Origin: Bacteroidota bacterium
GTDB taxonomy: Bacteria; Bacteroidota; Bacteroidia; AKYH767-A; 2013-40CM-41-45
Length of the DNA: 64,000 nt
NCBI GenBank assembly: GCA_016720935.1
Contig: JADKJP010000006.1
Coordinates: 434,001-498,000 of the forward strand
Direction: 5' to 3'
In this document: piece after piece, positions 10,101-17,707 of the stretch
How positions within the stretch are numbered: the stretch's first letter is position 1
Layout: each line of letters opens with the position of its first letter
Translations under genes and position numbers: made by a program
Notes under the pieces: generated by a model
What the model was told of the DNA's origin: nothing
Databases searched by the model: none
Seen by the model: the letters and a program-made list of their open reading frames with translations, nothing else

Positions 10101-10340
10101 TGCCGTTACTCCCGATTGATTTGAGGTAGGAATTTTCTGAGCATTTGATTCTGTTCCGTTGTTTAATATAGCCGGACCTGAAGAATAACCCAGGTTATGT
10201 GCATCCGCATCCACAATCCAGTCGGCATTTCCGGCTGCTTCCGCTTTGGAAGCATCAAAAAGAATTTTTACTGTCTGCCCAAAAGTGAGTGAAGTAAAAA
10301 ATGTAAGAAGAAGAATAAGGGTGATGTAAACTCTTTGCAT
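7113..10340 (-). CDS. Large secreted PKD/CARDB protein with dockerin-like C-terminal module
   Basis: 1075 residues from ATG 10340, the start of a signal peptide (MQRVYITLILLLTFFTSLTF) preferred over an in-frame codon further up. In order: an N-terminal region (about 25-320) with the look of a GATase1-like or DUF4350-like fold (VFVVCEPNILFSASEKTAIL, GGGLMMISDH); a PKD domain (AWNFGSGATPSS, VTLTVSNSNG); CARDB-like beta repeats; an Ig-like unit; a MopE-like Cys motif (ICGNGIDDNCNGLIDESC); and a 186-residue C-terminal module (nt 7116-7670) with two acidic loops, DVDKNGAINTTD and DLNGDLVVEAVD. No T9SS type-A tail is present. The same module closes the proteins at 17708 and 26371. Confidence 0.8.
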   Translation of the reverse strand: MQRVYITLILLLTFFTSLTFGQTVKILFDASKAEAAGNADWIVDADAHNLGYSSGPAILNNGTESNAQKIPTSNQSGVTASTSETFWSGALSYWAIDCAKRNYIVESLPYNGQITYGNSSNTQDLSNYKVFVVCEPNILFSASEKTAILNFVLNGGGLMMISDHTISDRNNDGEDSPFIWNDLMSNNTVQANPFGITFDLVDFSQTTSNIPSLPSDSILQGPAGTVTQAQWSNGTSMTLNPTANSTVKGVIYKTGSSFGNTNVMAAYARFGNGKVAAIGDSSPCDDGTGDPNDVLFNGYTGDASGNHKKLLMNMVIWLATTSGTSVPVAGFNASNTSLCPGQSTIFTNTSSGTVNSYAWNFGSGATPSSATTAGPHTVSYSTSGLKTVTLTVSNSNGSNTMTRTDYINVSGSCATTDAGVLALLSPASMNCPASAVPIQVQVKNYGTSNINLTSTPITITLTAKNPSAVTETFTQIMNSGTFTAGSTVDVTFSSVYNMLLSGDYIFNASTSMTGDALSTNNAMVADTINIGPGFQSDIAVLSEDIGIVSATTTIPVHETNNGFANVNLTMSGTADVRLTVPSSTYSTSSGGANVFFTNTSGRFFLISGINTMGYSNLQLYLGMLKSTVTAQNELSIQVSTDGTNFTNLTYSSPTTANAWTYITTTGSIPATANLRLKFTQTSSSVQFRIDDLLLVEHVTSPSISVVGNTTFCQGGNVSLTSTNAASYLWSNGETTQSVTAVNSGNYSVILTNAIGCTASAGPVSVSVNPVYNIPLTRYIAQGSGYTLPNGQTVTTAGTYTTSLLTTAGCDSSIVTTLILVNASDNSLCTTDSVNLLTGTVTHTAVNVNDGNPCTIDGCDPLTGVYHIPATEICGNGIDDNCNGLIDESCPVTLSLKVYIEGFYKSGTTMAAVANPTSFPTICDTITVELHSTVSPFGLLFSDKKTIDINGNGSFSFPTARAYSYYIVVKHRNSLDTWSASPVLMNAATIIYNFSDAINKAFGSNQKLLSTGIYGMISGDVDKNGAINTTDLSAIETKAALFSTGYLATDLNGDLVVEAVDYSLVENNFGYLVLHP

Positions 10341-10535
10341 ACAATAACAGTATGCGCATCGTTGTGCTGTCTTAATGGATGTTATTTCTGAGCAAGTAAA
10401 CAAATTAAGTCTACTTACATTAATCATCAGTCAAGACGCAGAATAGATATTTCCGGAAGCGCAGGAATTTTCATTCAAATATAGTCCAAACCTCCAAAAG
10501 GGGCAACCATGGCTGCTTTTCAATAGAAATCCAAA

Positions 10536-10561
10536 GCCTCATTTTCGCTAACAATTGAGGC
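10536..10561 (-). terminator. Weak hairpin after the 10618-13011 gene
   Basis: GCCTCA (10536-10541) pairs with TGAGGC (10556-10561) around 14 nt, and on the minus strand TTTGG follows. It lies 57 bases past the stop codon. The T tail is short, so this is uncertain. Confidence 0.3.
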
Positions 10562-10617
10562 ATATTCTGTACTTAAAATGAATCTTCGGGAGGGCGCAGG
10601 CTATATTTTAATCAGGA

Positions 10618-13011
10618 TCATTTGGCTACAACAATATGCTTCCGTCCTAATTCCTGATTGTTTCCGGACCTGAGTACCACAACATAGGATCCCGGTGAAA
10701 GTTTTAATTTCTTCGTTTCATGAGCAGGAACAGAAGTTTTATCAATGATAATATGCCCACTGATATCGTAAACGTAAACCTGGTAAGCAACCTTTTGACC
10801 TGCTATGGAAATTTCATTGACTCCGGGATTCGGGTAAATATTGATGGAGTTATATTTTTCTTCAGCAATTCCTGTGCATGTTTCAAAAATTACCATGATG
10901 GTATCGTTTCCTGTAAGTCCATTCGCGTTTCTCACAGTCACCCCAATATAAATTGTATCGGGAGAGTTTGACTGAAGGGAAACAGTAGGATTGTTTGATC
11001 CATCAGACCAGGCATAACTTGAATAATTTGAACCTGCATCGAGATTCAGTGTATTTCCTGTACACAGGACTGTATCGTTACCCAAAGAGTAGTTCAATTG
11101 AATTGAATCATAAATCGCAGTGAAAATAGTATCATTCACAGGGATAGTGAATGTTTGTGAATTGGTTCCACCATTACTCCATGCTGTAAAAACAAGCGGA
11201 GTTGATCCGTAGGATTGTGATACAGGTGCATCAATCATTCTGTACATTCCTTCCACGCTCAATACTGTATGTGGAGTTGTGAATGGCTGGCCATCGAGAT
11301 TAATAGTTAAACCAGAAGGCTGGGAGGTGATAGTAAGTGTTGACACTCTTGGGTATAAATCCACATAAGCGGAATCAACCATGCCGTTTGAATCGTGCAC
11401 GATCAGGTACAATCGGTAAAATACATTGGTTGATTTTTCGCCAACGTTACCAATGGTGAATGTTCCGGAACTTACACCGCTCATCGCTGTTGGGCCCGGA
11501 TGCACATGTGTATCGTGATGAAAAACTACAACCCATTCCAACATACTATCCGGAACGGTCCCATCTTCCGGGTCAGTAGCACTGCCATGGTAATGAATGA
11601 TGTCACCAGCAGTATAGAAACTTGCAGTTGCAGGTGTGTCAATCACCGCTTGTGGTGGTTGGTTGGAAGTGATGGTCAGGTACGCATCGTTGCTCACAGT
11701 ATTCCCGAATGAATTGGTTACAGTAACATGATAGTAACCTGAGTCACTGAACGCGGTAACAGGAATTGTATAGCTGCTCCCGATTGCTCCCTGGATATGC
11801 GTAGTGTCTTTGTACCACTGATAAGCCAATGTAGGCGCACCACTTGCGGTAACAGACATCGTTGCAGGATAACCCACAGAAACCATCTGGCTCAAGGGTT
11901 GATTTACAACTATCGGTGTGTTGGTAGAAGAGTAGGTGATTTTATATAAAGCTTCATTGTTTCTTGACAGAAAATACAAATTTCCATCATGTCCCGTGAG
12001 CATCCCAACTGCATAATTCGCGATACCTGTTCCGAAGTTCGACCAAACAGGGGTACTGTCCAGTGTGATCATGTCTATCCAATTTCCACAGTAATCAATA
12101 AAAAAGTACTTGTCGAGATATGATGCCGGATAATTCGTGGTGTCAGGGTTAAAGAATGTTCCACCTGTAATTGCACATCCTGTACCCAATGTTACTCCAT
12201 GCAAATAAGTATATACAGGATTAACAAATGCCGGGTTGGTGCTGTTACCTTCAGCTGCAGGCCAACCATAATTTCCACCACCAAGAGTGGCTTCATTGAT
12301 TTCTTCATAGGTTACTTCGCCTACATCGTTGATAAACATGCGGCCTGTTCCGGGTTGAAATGAAAATGTGAATGGGTTACGAAAGCCGCATGCCCATACC
12401 CTTTGTCTTTTTGCAGGTCCGGGAAAAGGATTATCAACAGGAGTACTACCATCCGGATTTATGCGCAGGATTTTACCAAGATAACTATCCAGGTCCTGAG
12501 AAAAATTAGGTCTTCCATTTTCTCCTGTAGCGATATATAATTTTCCATCCGGACCAAAATCCAGATGTCCACCACCATGATAATTCGCGATCAGTGTATC
12601 CAGGTCAAGAATTACCACTTCGCTGCCGGGAACTACTGTGTCACCACTCGCGGTGAATCGACTGACTCTGTTGAAGAGCCCGCTTGAAACAGTATAGCAG
12701 AGGTAGATATAGTGATTCGTAAGATACAGAGGATCTATGGCAACTCCCAGCAGTCCGCGCTCGCCGTCGATGTTTACATTCAGACTGATGAAAGGCTGGT
12801 TTAGTAAAGTGTCATTTTTTACAACGCGTAACTGCCCGTATTGTTGAGCAATGAAAAATCTCCCGTCTGGAGCCAGAGCCATGGTTGTCGGAGCGGAAAT
12901 GCCGGGTGCAACAAGAACCTGGTTAAAACCGGTAGGGAAGGATTGGGCATTGATGAGATTTGATAGCGCCAGGAATAATATCGCAGTAACTCCTAATTGT
13001 TTGATTCGCAT
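10618..13011 (-). CDS. Secreted PQQ-type sugar dehydrogenase-like protein with Ig domain, T9SS cargo
   Basis: 797 residues from ATG 13011, which starts the signal peptide (MRIKQLGVTAILFLALSNLINAQ). Residues about 25-375 form a six-bladed glucose/sorbosone dehydrogenase-type propeller: LAPDGRFFIAQQ, GERGLLGVAIDP, GGGHLDFGPDGKLYIATGEN, LGKILRINPDG, GFRNPFTFSF, INDVGEVTYEEINE, GNYGWP. Then come an Ig-like domain (YQWYKDTTHIQGA), further beta modules, and a T9SS type-A tail (YPNPGVNEISI..., YDISGHIII, GSYVVVLRSGN). PQQ dependence is inferred from the family, not shown. It stands alone on the minus strand. Confidence 0.85.
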   Translation of the reverse strand: MRIKQLGVTAILFLALSNLINAQSFPTGFNQVLVAPGISAPTTMALAPDGRFFIAQQYGQLRVVKNDTLLNQPFISLNVNIDGERGLLGVAIDPLYLTNHYIYLCYTVSSGLFNRVSRFTASGDTVVPGSEVVILDLDTLIANYHGGGHLDFGPDGKLYIATGENGRPNFSQDLDSYLGKILRINPDGSTPVDNPFPGPAKRQRVWACGFRNPFTFSFQPGTGRMFINDVGEVTYEEINEATLGGGNYGWPAAEGNSTNPAFVNPVYTYLHGVTLGTGCAITGGTFFNPDTTNYPASYLDKYFFIDYCGNWIDMITLDSTPVWSNFGTGIANYAVGMLTGHDGNLYFLSRNNEALYKITYSSTNTPIVVNQPLSQMVSVGYPATMSVTASGAPTLAYQWYKDTTHIQGAIGSSYTIPVTAFSDSGYYHVTVTNSFGNTVSNDAYLTITSNQPPQAVIDTPATASFYTAGDIIHYHGSATDPEDGTVPDSMLEWVVVFHHDTHVHPGPTAMSGVSSGTFTIGNVGEKSTNVFYRLYLIVHDSNGMVDSAYVDLYPRVSTLTITSQPSGLTINLDGQPFTTPHTVLSVEGMYRMIDAPVSQSYGSTPLVFTAWSNGGTNSQTFTIPVNDTIFTAIYDSIQLNYSLGNDTVLCTGNTLNLDAGSNYSSYAWSDGSNNPTVSLQSNSPDTIYIGVTVRNANGLTGNDTIMVIFETCTGIAEEKYNSINIYPNPGVNEISIAGQKVAYQVYVYDISGHIIIDKTSVPAHETKKLKLSPGSYVVVLRSGNNQELGRKHIVVAK

Positions 13012-13032
13012 AGAGATTTTTAATACAGCCTG

Positions 13033-13062
13033 CAAATTTAGGAGCGATTACTGGAGCGATTA
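13033..13062 (-). promoter_or_regulatory. Candidate promoter of the sugar dehydrogenase gene with direct repeat
   Basis: On the minus strand TAAATTTG (13040-13033) fits TAnnTTTG 22 bases before the ATG. Immediately upstream the 10-mer GGAGCGATTA occurs twice (13041-13050 and 13053-13062, 12-bp period), covering the spacer rather than a recognisable -33 box. The remaining gap to 13345 holds only a short near-palindrome (AATGA-TATATG-TCATT, about 13248-13263). Confidence 0.35.
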
Positions 13063-13345
13063 TGAGTTTATATGCACTAAAATCTAAAACGAAGCTAAAA
13101 AATACGGTTAATTTAGTTTATGTGAAATTGTAATTTTGACTCTTTTTTTGGATCTCGGGGTAGTTAAAATTTTGAAACTGGAAATTTCTTTTATGGTGCT
13201 TCTCGGCTATTTTGGTGTTTTCAAGTCAGAATTTCAATCAGGGGTAAAATGATATATGTCATTCTTTAATCCGGAACATAAAAATACTTTTATAGGAATA
13301 TGCTGAAATGGAATTTGAATCGGTCAATCTTTAGAATTTTAAAAT

Positions 13346-14470
13346 ATGCTTACTGAGCAGGTTGAAAAACAACTGATCATGGATGGGTCAGAGCTGATTG
13401 TTGAATCCTTGGCCCGGTCGGGTGCGGATGTGTTTATTGGCTATCCCATCACTCCGGCGAATTTATTGTATGTGTATTCACACGAACGATTTCCCTCTTT
13501 CTTCGCTGCGCCGGATGAAATCTCCACATTGCAATGGATGTGTGGTTTTGCGTGTACAGGAAAATTTCCTGTTACCGCATCAGCATTTCCGGGATTCGCG
13601 TTGATGCTGGAATCTGTGAACATGGCTTACATGATGGAGTTGCCAATGCTCATCATTCTTGTACAAAGGCTTGGTCCGGCGACAGGTACTGCCACCTGTG
13701 GCGCTCAGGGAGATCTTGCTTTGTTGCATGGTGCGATATCCGGTGGATATACATTGCCTGTAATCGGTTTGAGCAGTATGAAAGATTGCTGGGAGATTTC
13801 CCACAAGGCAATGCAAATGGCAATCGAACTCAGAACTCCTGTGGTATTGCTCACTTCGAAAGAAGAAATCATGACCTTGTCGACTTTCGCGATTGATCAT
13901 TTGCCCGAGATTTTGCCTATCGTTCGCAAACGCTATTCAGGGGAATCCACTTATGTTCCATATAAGACCGATGAAACATTGGTGCCGGAATTTTTAGAAG
14001 TTGGAAATCCAAAACATCAGGTACGCTTTACCGCGTCTACGCACGATCAGAAAGGAATAATTCAAAATACTTCAAAGGAAGCAATTGACAATACCAAAAG
14101 ACTGGAATACAAACACCATTTGAATCCGGAGCGTTATATGTTTTATGATTATGATGAACAATCCGGTGCTGATGTTCTTTTAGTATCCTATGGAATTACT
14201 GCTTCTGCATGCAGGGAAGCGGTGAAGAGTCTGCGGAAATCAGGACAAAAAGTTTCGCTCTTTGTTCCCAAAACATTATTACCTGTGCCTCCGAAATATT
14301 TTGAAATCATGAATAAATATGAACGGGTCATTATCGCTGAAGAGAATTTAAACGGGCAATACCGGCAGATACTTTTTGGCGATGCAGGTAACGAAAAAGT
14401 CAGTGGTGTAAACGGGATTGCGGAAATGATCACACCTGACCGCATTATTGAAGCTGTAAATAAAATTTAA
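13346..14470 (+). CDS. 2-oxoacid:acceptor oxidoreductase, alpha subunit
   Basis: 374 residues. This is the pyrimidine-binding half of a thiamine-diphosphate 2-oxoacid (pyruvate or 2-oxoglutarate):ferredoxin-type oxidoreductase, which oxidises a 2-oxoacid to its acyl-CoA and CO2. Visible family features are FIGYPITPA near residue 30, a long POR_N core (LGPATGTATCGAQGDLAL, GGYTLPVIGL), and a C-terminal domain II (ADVLLVSYG, KTLLPVP, VIIAEENLNGQ). The beta/gamma gene follows 21 bases later on the same strand. The exact substrate cannot be assigned. No iron-sulfur subunit is encoded next to it. Confidence 0.85.
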   Translation: MLTEQVEKQLIMDGSELIVESLARSGADVFIGYPITPANLLYVYSHERFPSFFAAPDEISTLQWMCGFACTGKFPVTASAFPGFALMLESVNMAYMMELPMLIILVQRLGPATGTATCGAQGDLALLHGAISGGYTLPVIGLSSMKDCWEISHKAMQMAIELRTPVVLLTSKEEIMTLSTFAIDHLPEILPIVRKRYSGESTYVPYKTDETLVPEFLEVGNPKHQVRFTASTHDQKGIIQNTSKEAIDNTKRLEYKHHLNPERYMFYDYDEQSGADVLLVSYGITASACREAVKSLRKSGQKVSLFVPKTLLPVPPKYFEIMNKYERVIIAEENLNGQYRQILFGDAGNEKVSGVNGIAEMITPDRIIEAVNKI

Positions 14471-14491
14471 AATTCAAATCAAAGAAATATT

Positions 14492-15765
14492 ATGATGAAG
14501 GATTTTTTAGCTGATGCGCCATTGCCATTCTGTAAAGGATGTGGACATAATCATGTCGCGGTGAATACAGAAAAGCTTTCCAGCTTCTGAACTATGATCC
14601 GATGGATGTGATCCTGGTTACTGATATCGGTTGCCATGGAATAATTGACAAATCTTTTCTGACTCATACTGTACATGGATTGCATGGCCGCTCAATTGCT
14701 CTGGCGACAGGTATTTCAGCTGCTCTGAATAATCCTTCAAAAAAAGTGATTGTGTTTATAGGAGATGGTGGAGCAACAATAGGGATGCAACATCTGATTG
14801 ATGCCGCGCACAACCGTTTCAACATGACGGTAGTAATTCACAACAACATGCTTTATGGTATGACAGGCGGTCAGCCAAGCGAGTTTACTCCTTATGGTTT
14901 CAAAACACCTACACTTCCGGAAGGCGGACAAAAGACCGGTTATGATATTTGCAAACTGATTTCTTCGATTGATGGAGTTTCTTATGTGGCACGCTTGGAA
15001 GGTGTTTCGGATTTTTCTGAGCAACTGGCAGAAGCATTTTCAAAAAAAGGATTTTCAATGATTGAAGTAATGGAGATTTGTCCGAGCTATGGGGTAAAAG
15101 CGAATCCGGGAATGAAGCTTTCGAAGATTGTTGAAAGCGCTGGATTGTCGATAAAGAAGTTTGTAGATAATGAGACGGAAGGATACCATACGGTAGTTCA
15201 TGCGGATCGGAAATCATTGTTTAGCAATGATGACGCGATCCAGCCAGGATTTTCTTCCACGCTGAACGAACCCTTGCGTTTGATGTTTTGTGGATCAGCC
15301 GGAGAAGGTGTTCAGGCAGCAGCTGAATTTTTATTGAAAGCTGGTGTTAATTCCGGATTGCATGGAACAAAAAAAGGAAGCTACCCGGTAACAGTCGGTG
15401 TTGGTTTTTCCGCGGCGGAAGTGATACTTTCTCCTGAAGAAATTTTATACACCGGTTCGCCGAATCCGGATGTAATTTGCGTGACTTCGGCGGATGGATT
15501 GCAATACGCGAAGAAAACACTTGCAGGAATGAAGGGTGGAAAATTATTTATTGACAGTTCACTCGACGTTCCAGAAACAAAAGCTGAAATTTTCAGATTT
15601 CCATTCAGAGAGCAGGGTGGAGCAAAAAATTCATCTCTCTATAGCTTGTTTTATTTCTTGAAGGTTACTGAAATCCTTCCTATGGATGCCTTGCTTAGTG
15701 TCTTTAATGAAAATAAAATCGCGAAGAAATTTGATTTGGATAAGATGTTCCTTGCATTTGCCTGA
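14492..15765 (+). pseudogene. 2-oxoacid:acceptor oxidoreductase, fused beta-gamma subunit, with one frameshift
   Basis: ATG 14492 opens a frame with the beta-subunit N-terminus (LPFCKGCGHNHVAVNTEK) that stops at once (TGA after LSSF). The next frame continues the expected sequence (AFQLLNYDPMDVILVTDIGC) to 15765. Restoring one A in the A4 run at 14571-14574 joins them to about 424 residues. The thiamine-binding segment is GDGGATIGMQHLIDAA...NNMLYGMTGGQ. From about residue 265 a gamma-type (POR) domain follows (LMFCGSAGEGVQAAAEF, HGTKKGSYPVT), so beta and gamma are one chain. The two halves and the intact alpha gene argue for a sequence error or a very recent mutation rather than a dead gene. 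Confidence 0.85.
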
Positions 15766-15873
15766 TTATTTTCGAAGGTTCTTACGTTGTTTTGAATCGT
15801 TGTTTAACTTGATGCGAATCTTGTTTGAATAACCATCTTTATTTTTCAACGACATAGGTATTTTCCTCAAGTG

Positions 15874-15985
15874 TATCTTTGGGATGAATTATCGTGTTTG
15901 AAGAGGAATTAATTTTTACTGGATTAATTTCTCCCTTTTACATCCAAAATTCATATGTTCGCATAAATCCGGTATTAGCGGATTT
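15874..15985 (+). promoter_or_regulatory. Candidate -7 box and leader hairpin
   Basis: TATCTTTG (15874-15881) fits TAnnTTTG but lacks a clear -33 partner. Downstream, AAATCCG (15965-15971) pairs with CGGATTT (15979-15985) around a 7-nt loop, 35 bases before the ATG at 16021, so it would lie in the mRNA leader. Confidence 0.3.
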
Positions 15986-16020
15986 CTTATTCAATACTTT
16001 CGAAGTCTAAATTAGCTGCT

Positions 16021-17625
16021 ATGAAAAAGTTCTTGAACCTTTGTTTTATTTTATTGATGCTGTTTATTGTTTCTGGAAAAGTCGGTGCTCAGGTTGTAAG
16101 TAATGTAGTCGCATATGATAGTACCAATTCTAAATTCACGGCATTGGATTTTGATGGTCAGGGTAATATTTATTTTAGCGGTTATATCCGGCCAACTACT
16201 ACTTCGAATCAATTTGGAAACCTGTCTTACCAGGGATATTGGTATGAAGACGGACTTTCCTGCAAATCCAACGCTTCGGGTTTGCTTGACTGGATGACAG
16301 TTTCTGGTAATTCAAATGGATTGGAAGATTCAAAAGCAATCAAGGTATTTGGCACTTCTGTTTATTCGATTGGGAAATTTATCTCGAATACAACTTCCAT
16401 ATTTGTAAATCAGGCTACTTATCCTTATCCTTATGGATGTTGTCATGGCGGTTATGTTTTAAAACAATCGACAACCGGTGCATTCGAATGGATTTTTCCA
16501 CTGCCTGCTTATGCTCTGGATATGACTGTGGATAATGTCGGAAATTGTTATGTTATAACTGAAAATCAAATGAAGAAAATTTCACCTCTTGGTGTTGAGA
16601 TCTGGAATGTTGACATAGGTGATTTGATTGAATCAAAGCTTTTGTTGAATCAGGATACCTTATGTGTGAGTGCAACTTTTCAAAGTGCTTTGGTCCTGAA
16701 TGGGAATGTTCTTGAGCCTTATGGCCCCGCAAATGATGTTGATGGATTGCTTGCCAGATTTACATCTTCCGGAAATTTAATTTCCGTTACTCAGATTGGC
16801 AGCCCTGGTTACGACCGCATCCATGATATAACATCAGATCAAAATGGACAATTGTGGATTTCCGGTCAGTGTGCTGACAGTGCTTTTTTTGGGAATCAGG
16901 CCTTGTGTGACAGCGGAAACCGGATCTATTTTCTCAGATTAAATTCATTTCTGCAGATTGAACATTGCGATGTAATTCCTTTCGATACAATTATTCACTG
17001 GCCGGATATTACCGGCGAAGTAGTTTTTGTTGCAGGAAATGAACGTGTAGCTGCATTGAATATCAGCAATGATTTGATAATTTTTGGTGACACCTTGCAT
17101 GTGAACATCGCTGGAGGATATGAAGGGACCTGCATTCTTGTTAAATGGGATGCAAATGGAAATATCGTTTGGTACAGATATCTGGCTGAATCGGTTTCAT
17201 CACCGGGAAGTGCTGCATGGGTAAGTGCTCACTTGAAAAAGGGTCTGAATGGTAACCTTGTCCTGGCAGGTCAAATGCGTGAACCTTGTCTTATCAATGG
17301 GATCGTTTACAATCCCGGACATTATTACAATGCATTTTTTGCAAACCTCTCGGATACTACTTTTTCAACTGCGATCGCTGATAATGGACCTGACGTTGGT
17401 GTGGAATACGAAAACCCTGTTTCAACCTCGGTTAATTTTCATTTTAATGAACAAGCTGATACCGAATTAGAATTGTATGATTTGTCAGGACGAAAAGTCT
17501 TATTTATAAGGCAAAAGAACTGTTCCGGTATTTTTGTGGATTTGAATTCATATTCGAATGGACTTTATTTGTTTCATTTAAAAATTGGAAAGAAAAATTT
17601 TACAGGTAAGCTAATAAAAATGTAA
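16021..17625 (+). CDS. Secreted propeller-like T9SS cargo protein
   Basis: 534 residues. A signal peptide (MKKFLNLCFILLMLFIVSGK, cut near VGAQ) is followed by repeating units such as ALDFDGQGNIYFSG, MTVDNVGNCYVI, ITSDQNGQLWISGQC and ILVKWDANGNIVWYRY. These resemble SBBP or beta-propeller repeats. The final 70 residues are a T9SS type-A tail (YENPVSTSVNFHF..., LYDLSGRKVLFI, YSNGLYLFHLKIG, KLIKM). Binding partner or enzyme activity is unknown. It is a single-gene unit closed by the hairpin at 17627. Confidence 0.75.
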   Translation: MKKFLNLCFILLMLFIVSGKVGAQVVSNVVAYDSTNSKFTALDFDGQGNIYFSGYIRPTTTSNQFGNLSYQGYWYEDGLSCKSNASGLLDWMTVSGNSNGLEDSKAIKVFGTSVYSIGKFISNTTSIFVNQATYPYPYGCCHGGYVLKQSTTGAFEWIFPLPAYALDMTVDNVGNCYVITENQMKKISPLGVEIWNVDIGDLIESKLLLNQDTLCVSATFQSALVLNGNVLEPYGPANDVDGLLARFTSSGNLISVTQIGSPGYDRIHDITSDQNGQLWISGQCADSAFFGNQALCDSGNRIYFLRLNSFLQIEHCDVIPFDTIIHWPDITGEVVFVAGNERVAALNISNDLIIFGDTLHVNIAGGYEGTCILVKWDANGNIVWYRYLAESVSSPGSAAWVSAHLKKGLNGNLVLAGQMREPCLINGIVYNPGHYYNAFFANLSDTTFSTAIADNGPDVGVEYENPVSTSVNFHFNEQADTELELYDLSGRKVLFIRQKNCSGIFVDLNSYSNGLYLFHLKIGKKNFTGKLIKM

Positions 17626-17626
17626 A

Positions 17627-17658
17627 CCACGCGAATTTCTTTTCAGAAAATTGCGTGG
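17627..17658. terminator. Hairpin between convergent genes
   Basis: CCACGC (17627-17632) pairs with GCGTGG (17653-17658), with extra A/T pairing inside (GAATTTTCT-type arms). It begins directly after the stop of the plus-strand gene and sits 50 bases from the stop of the minus-strand gene, so it could end both. Confidence 0.6.
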
Positions 17659-17707
17659 CTTAGTATGTTTTAGAAGAATGCTCTGTTTCTTTTGTTTGTT
17701 CTCCAAA

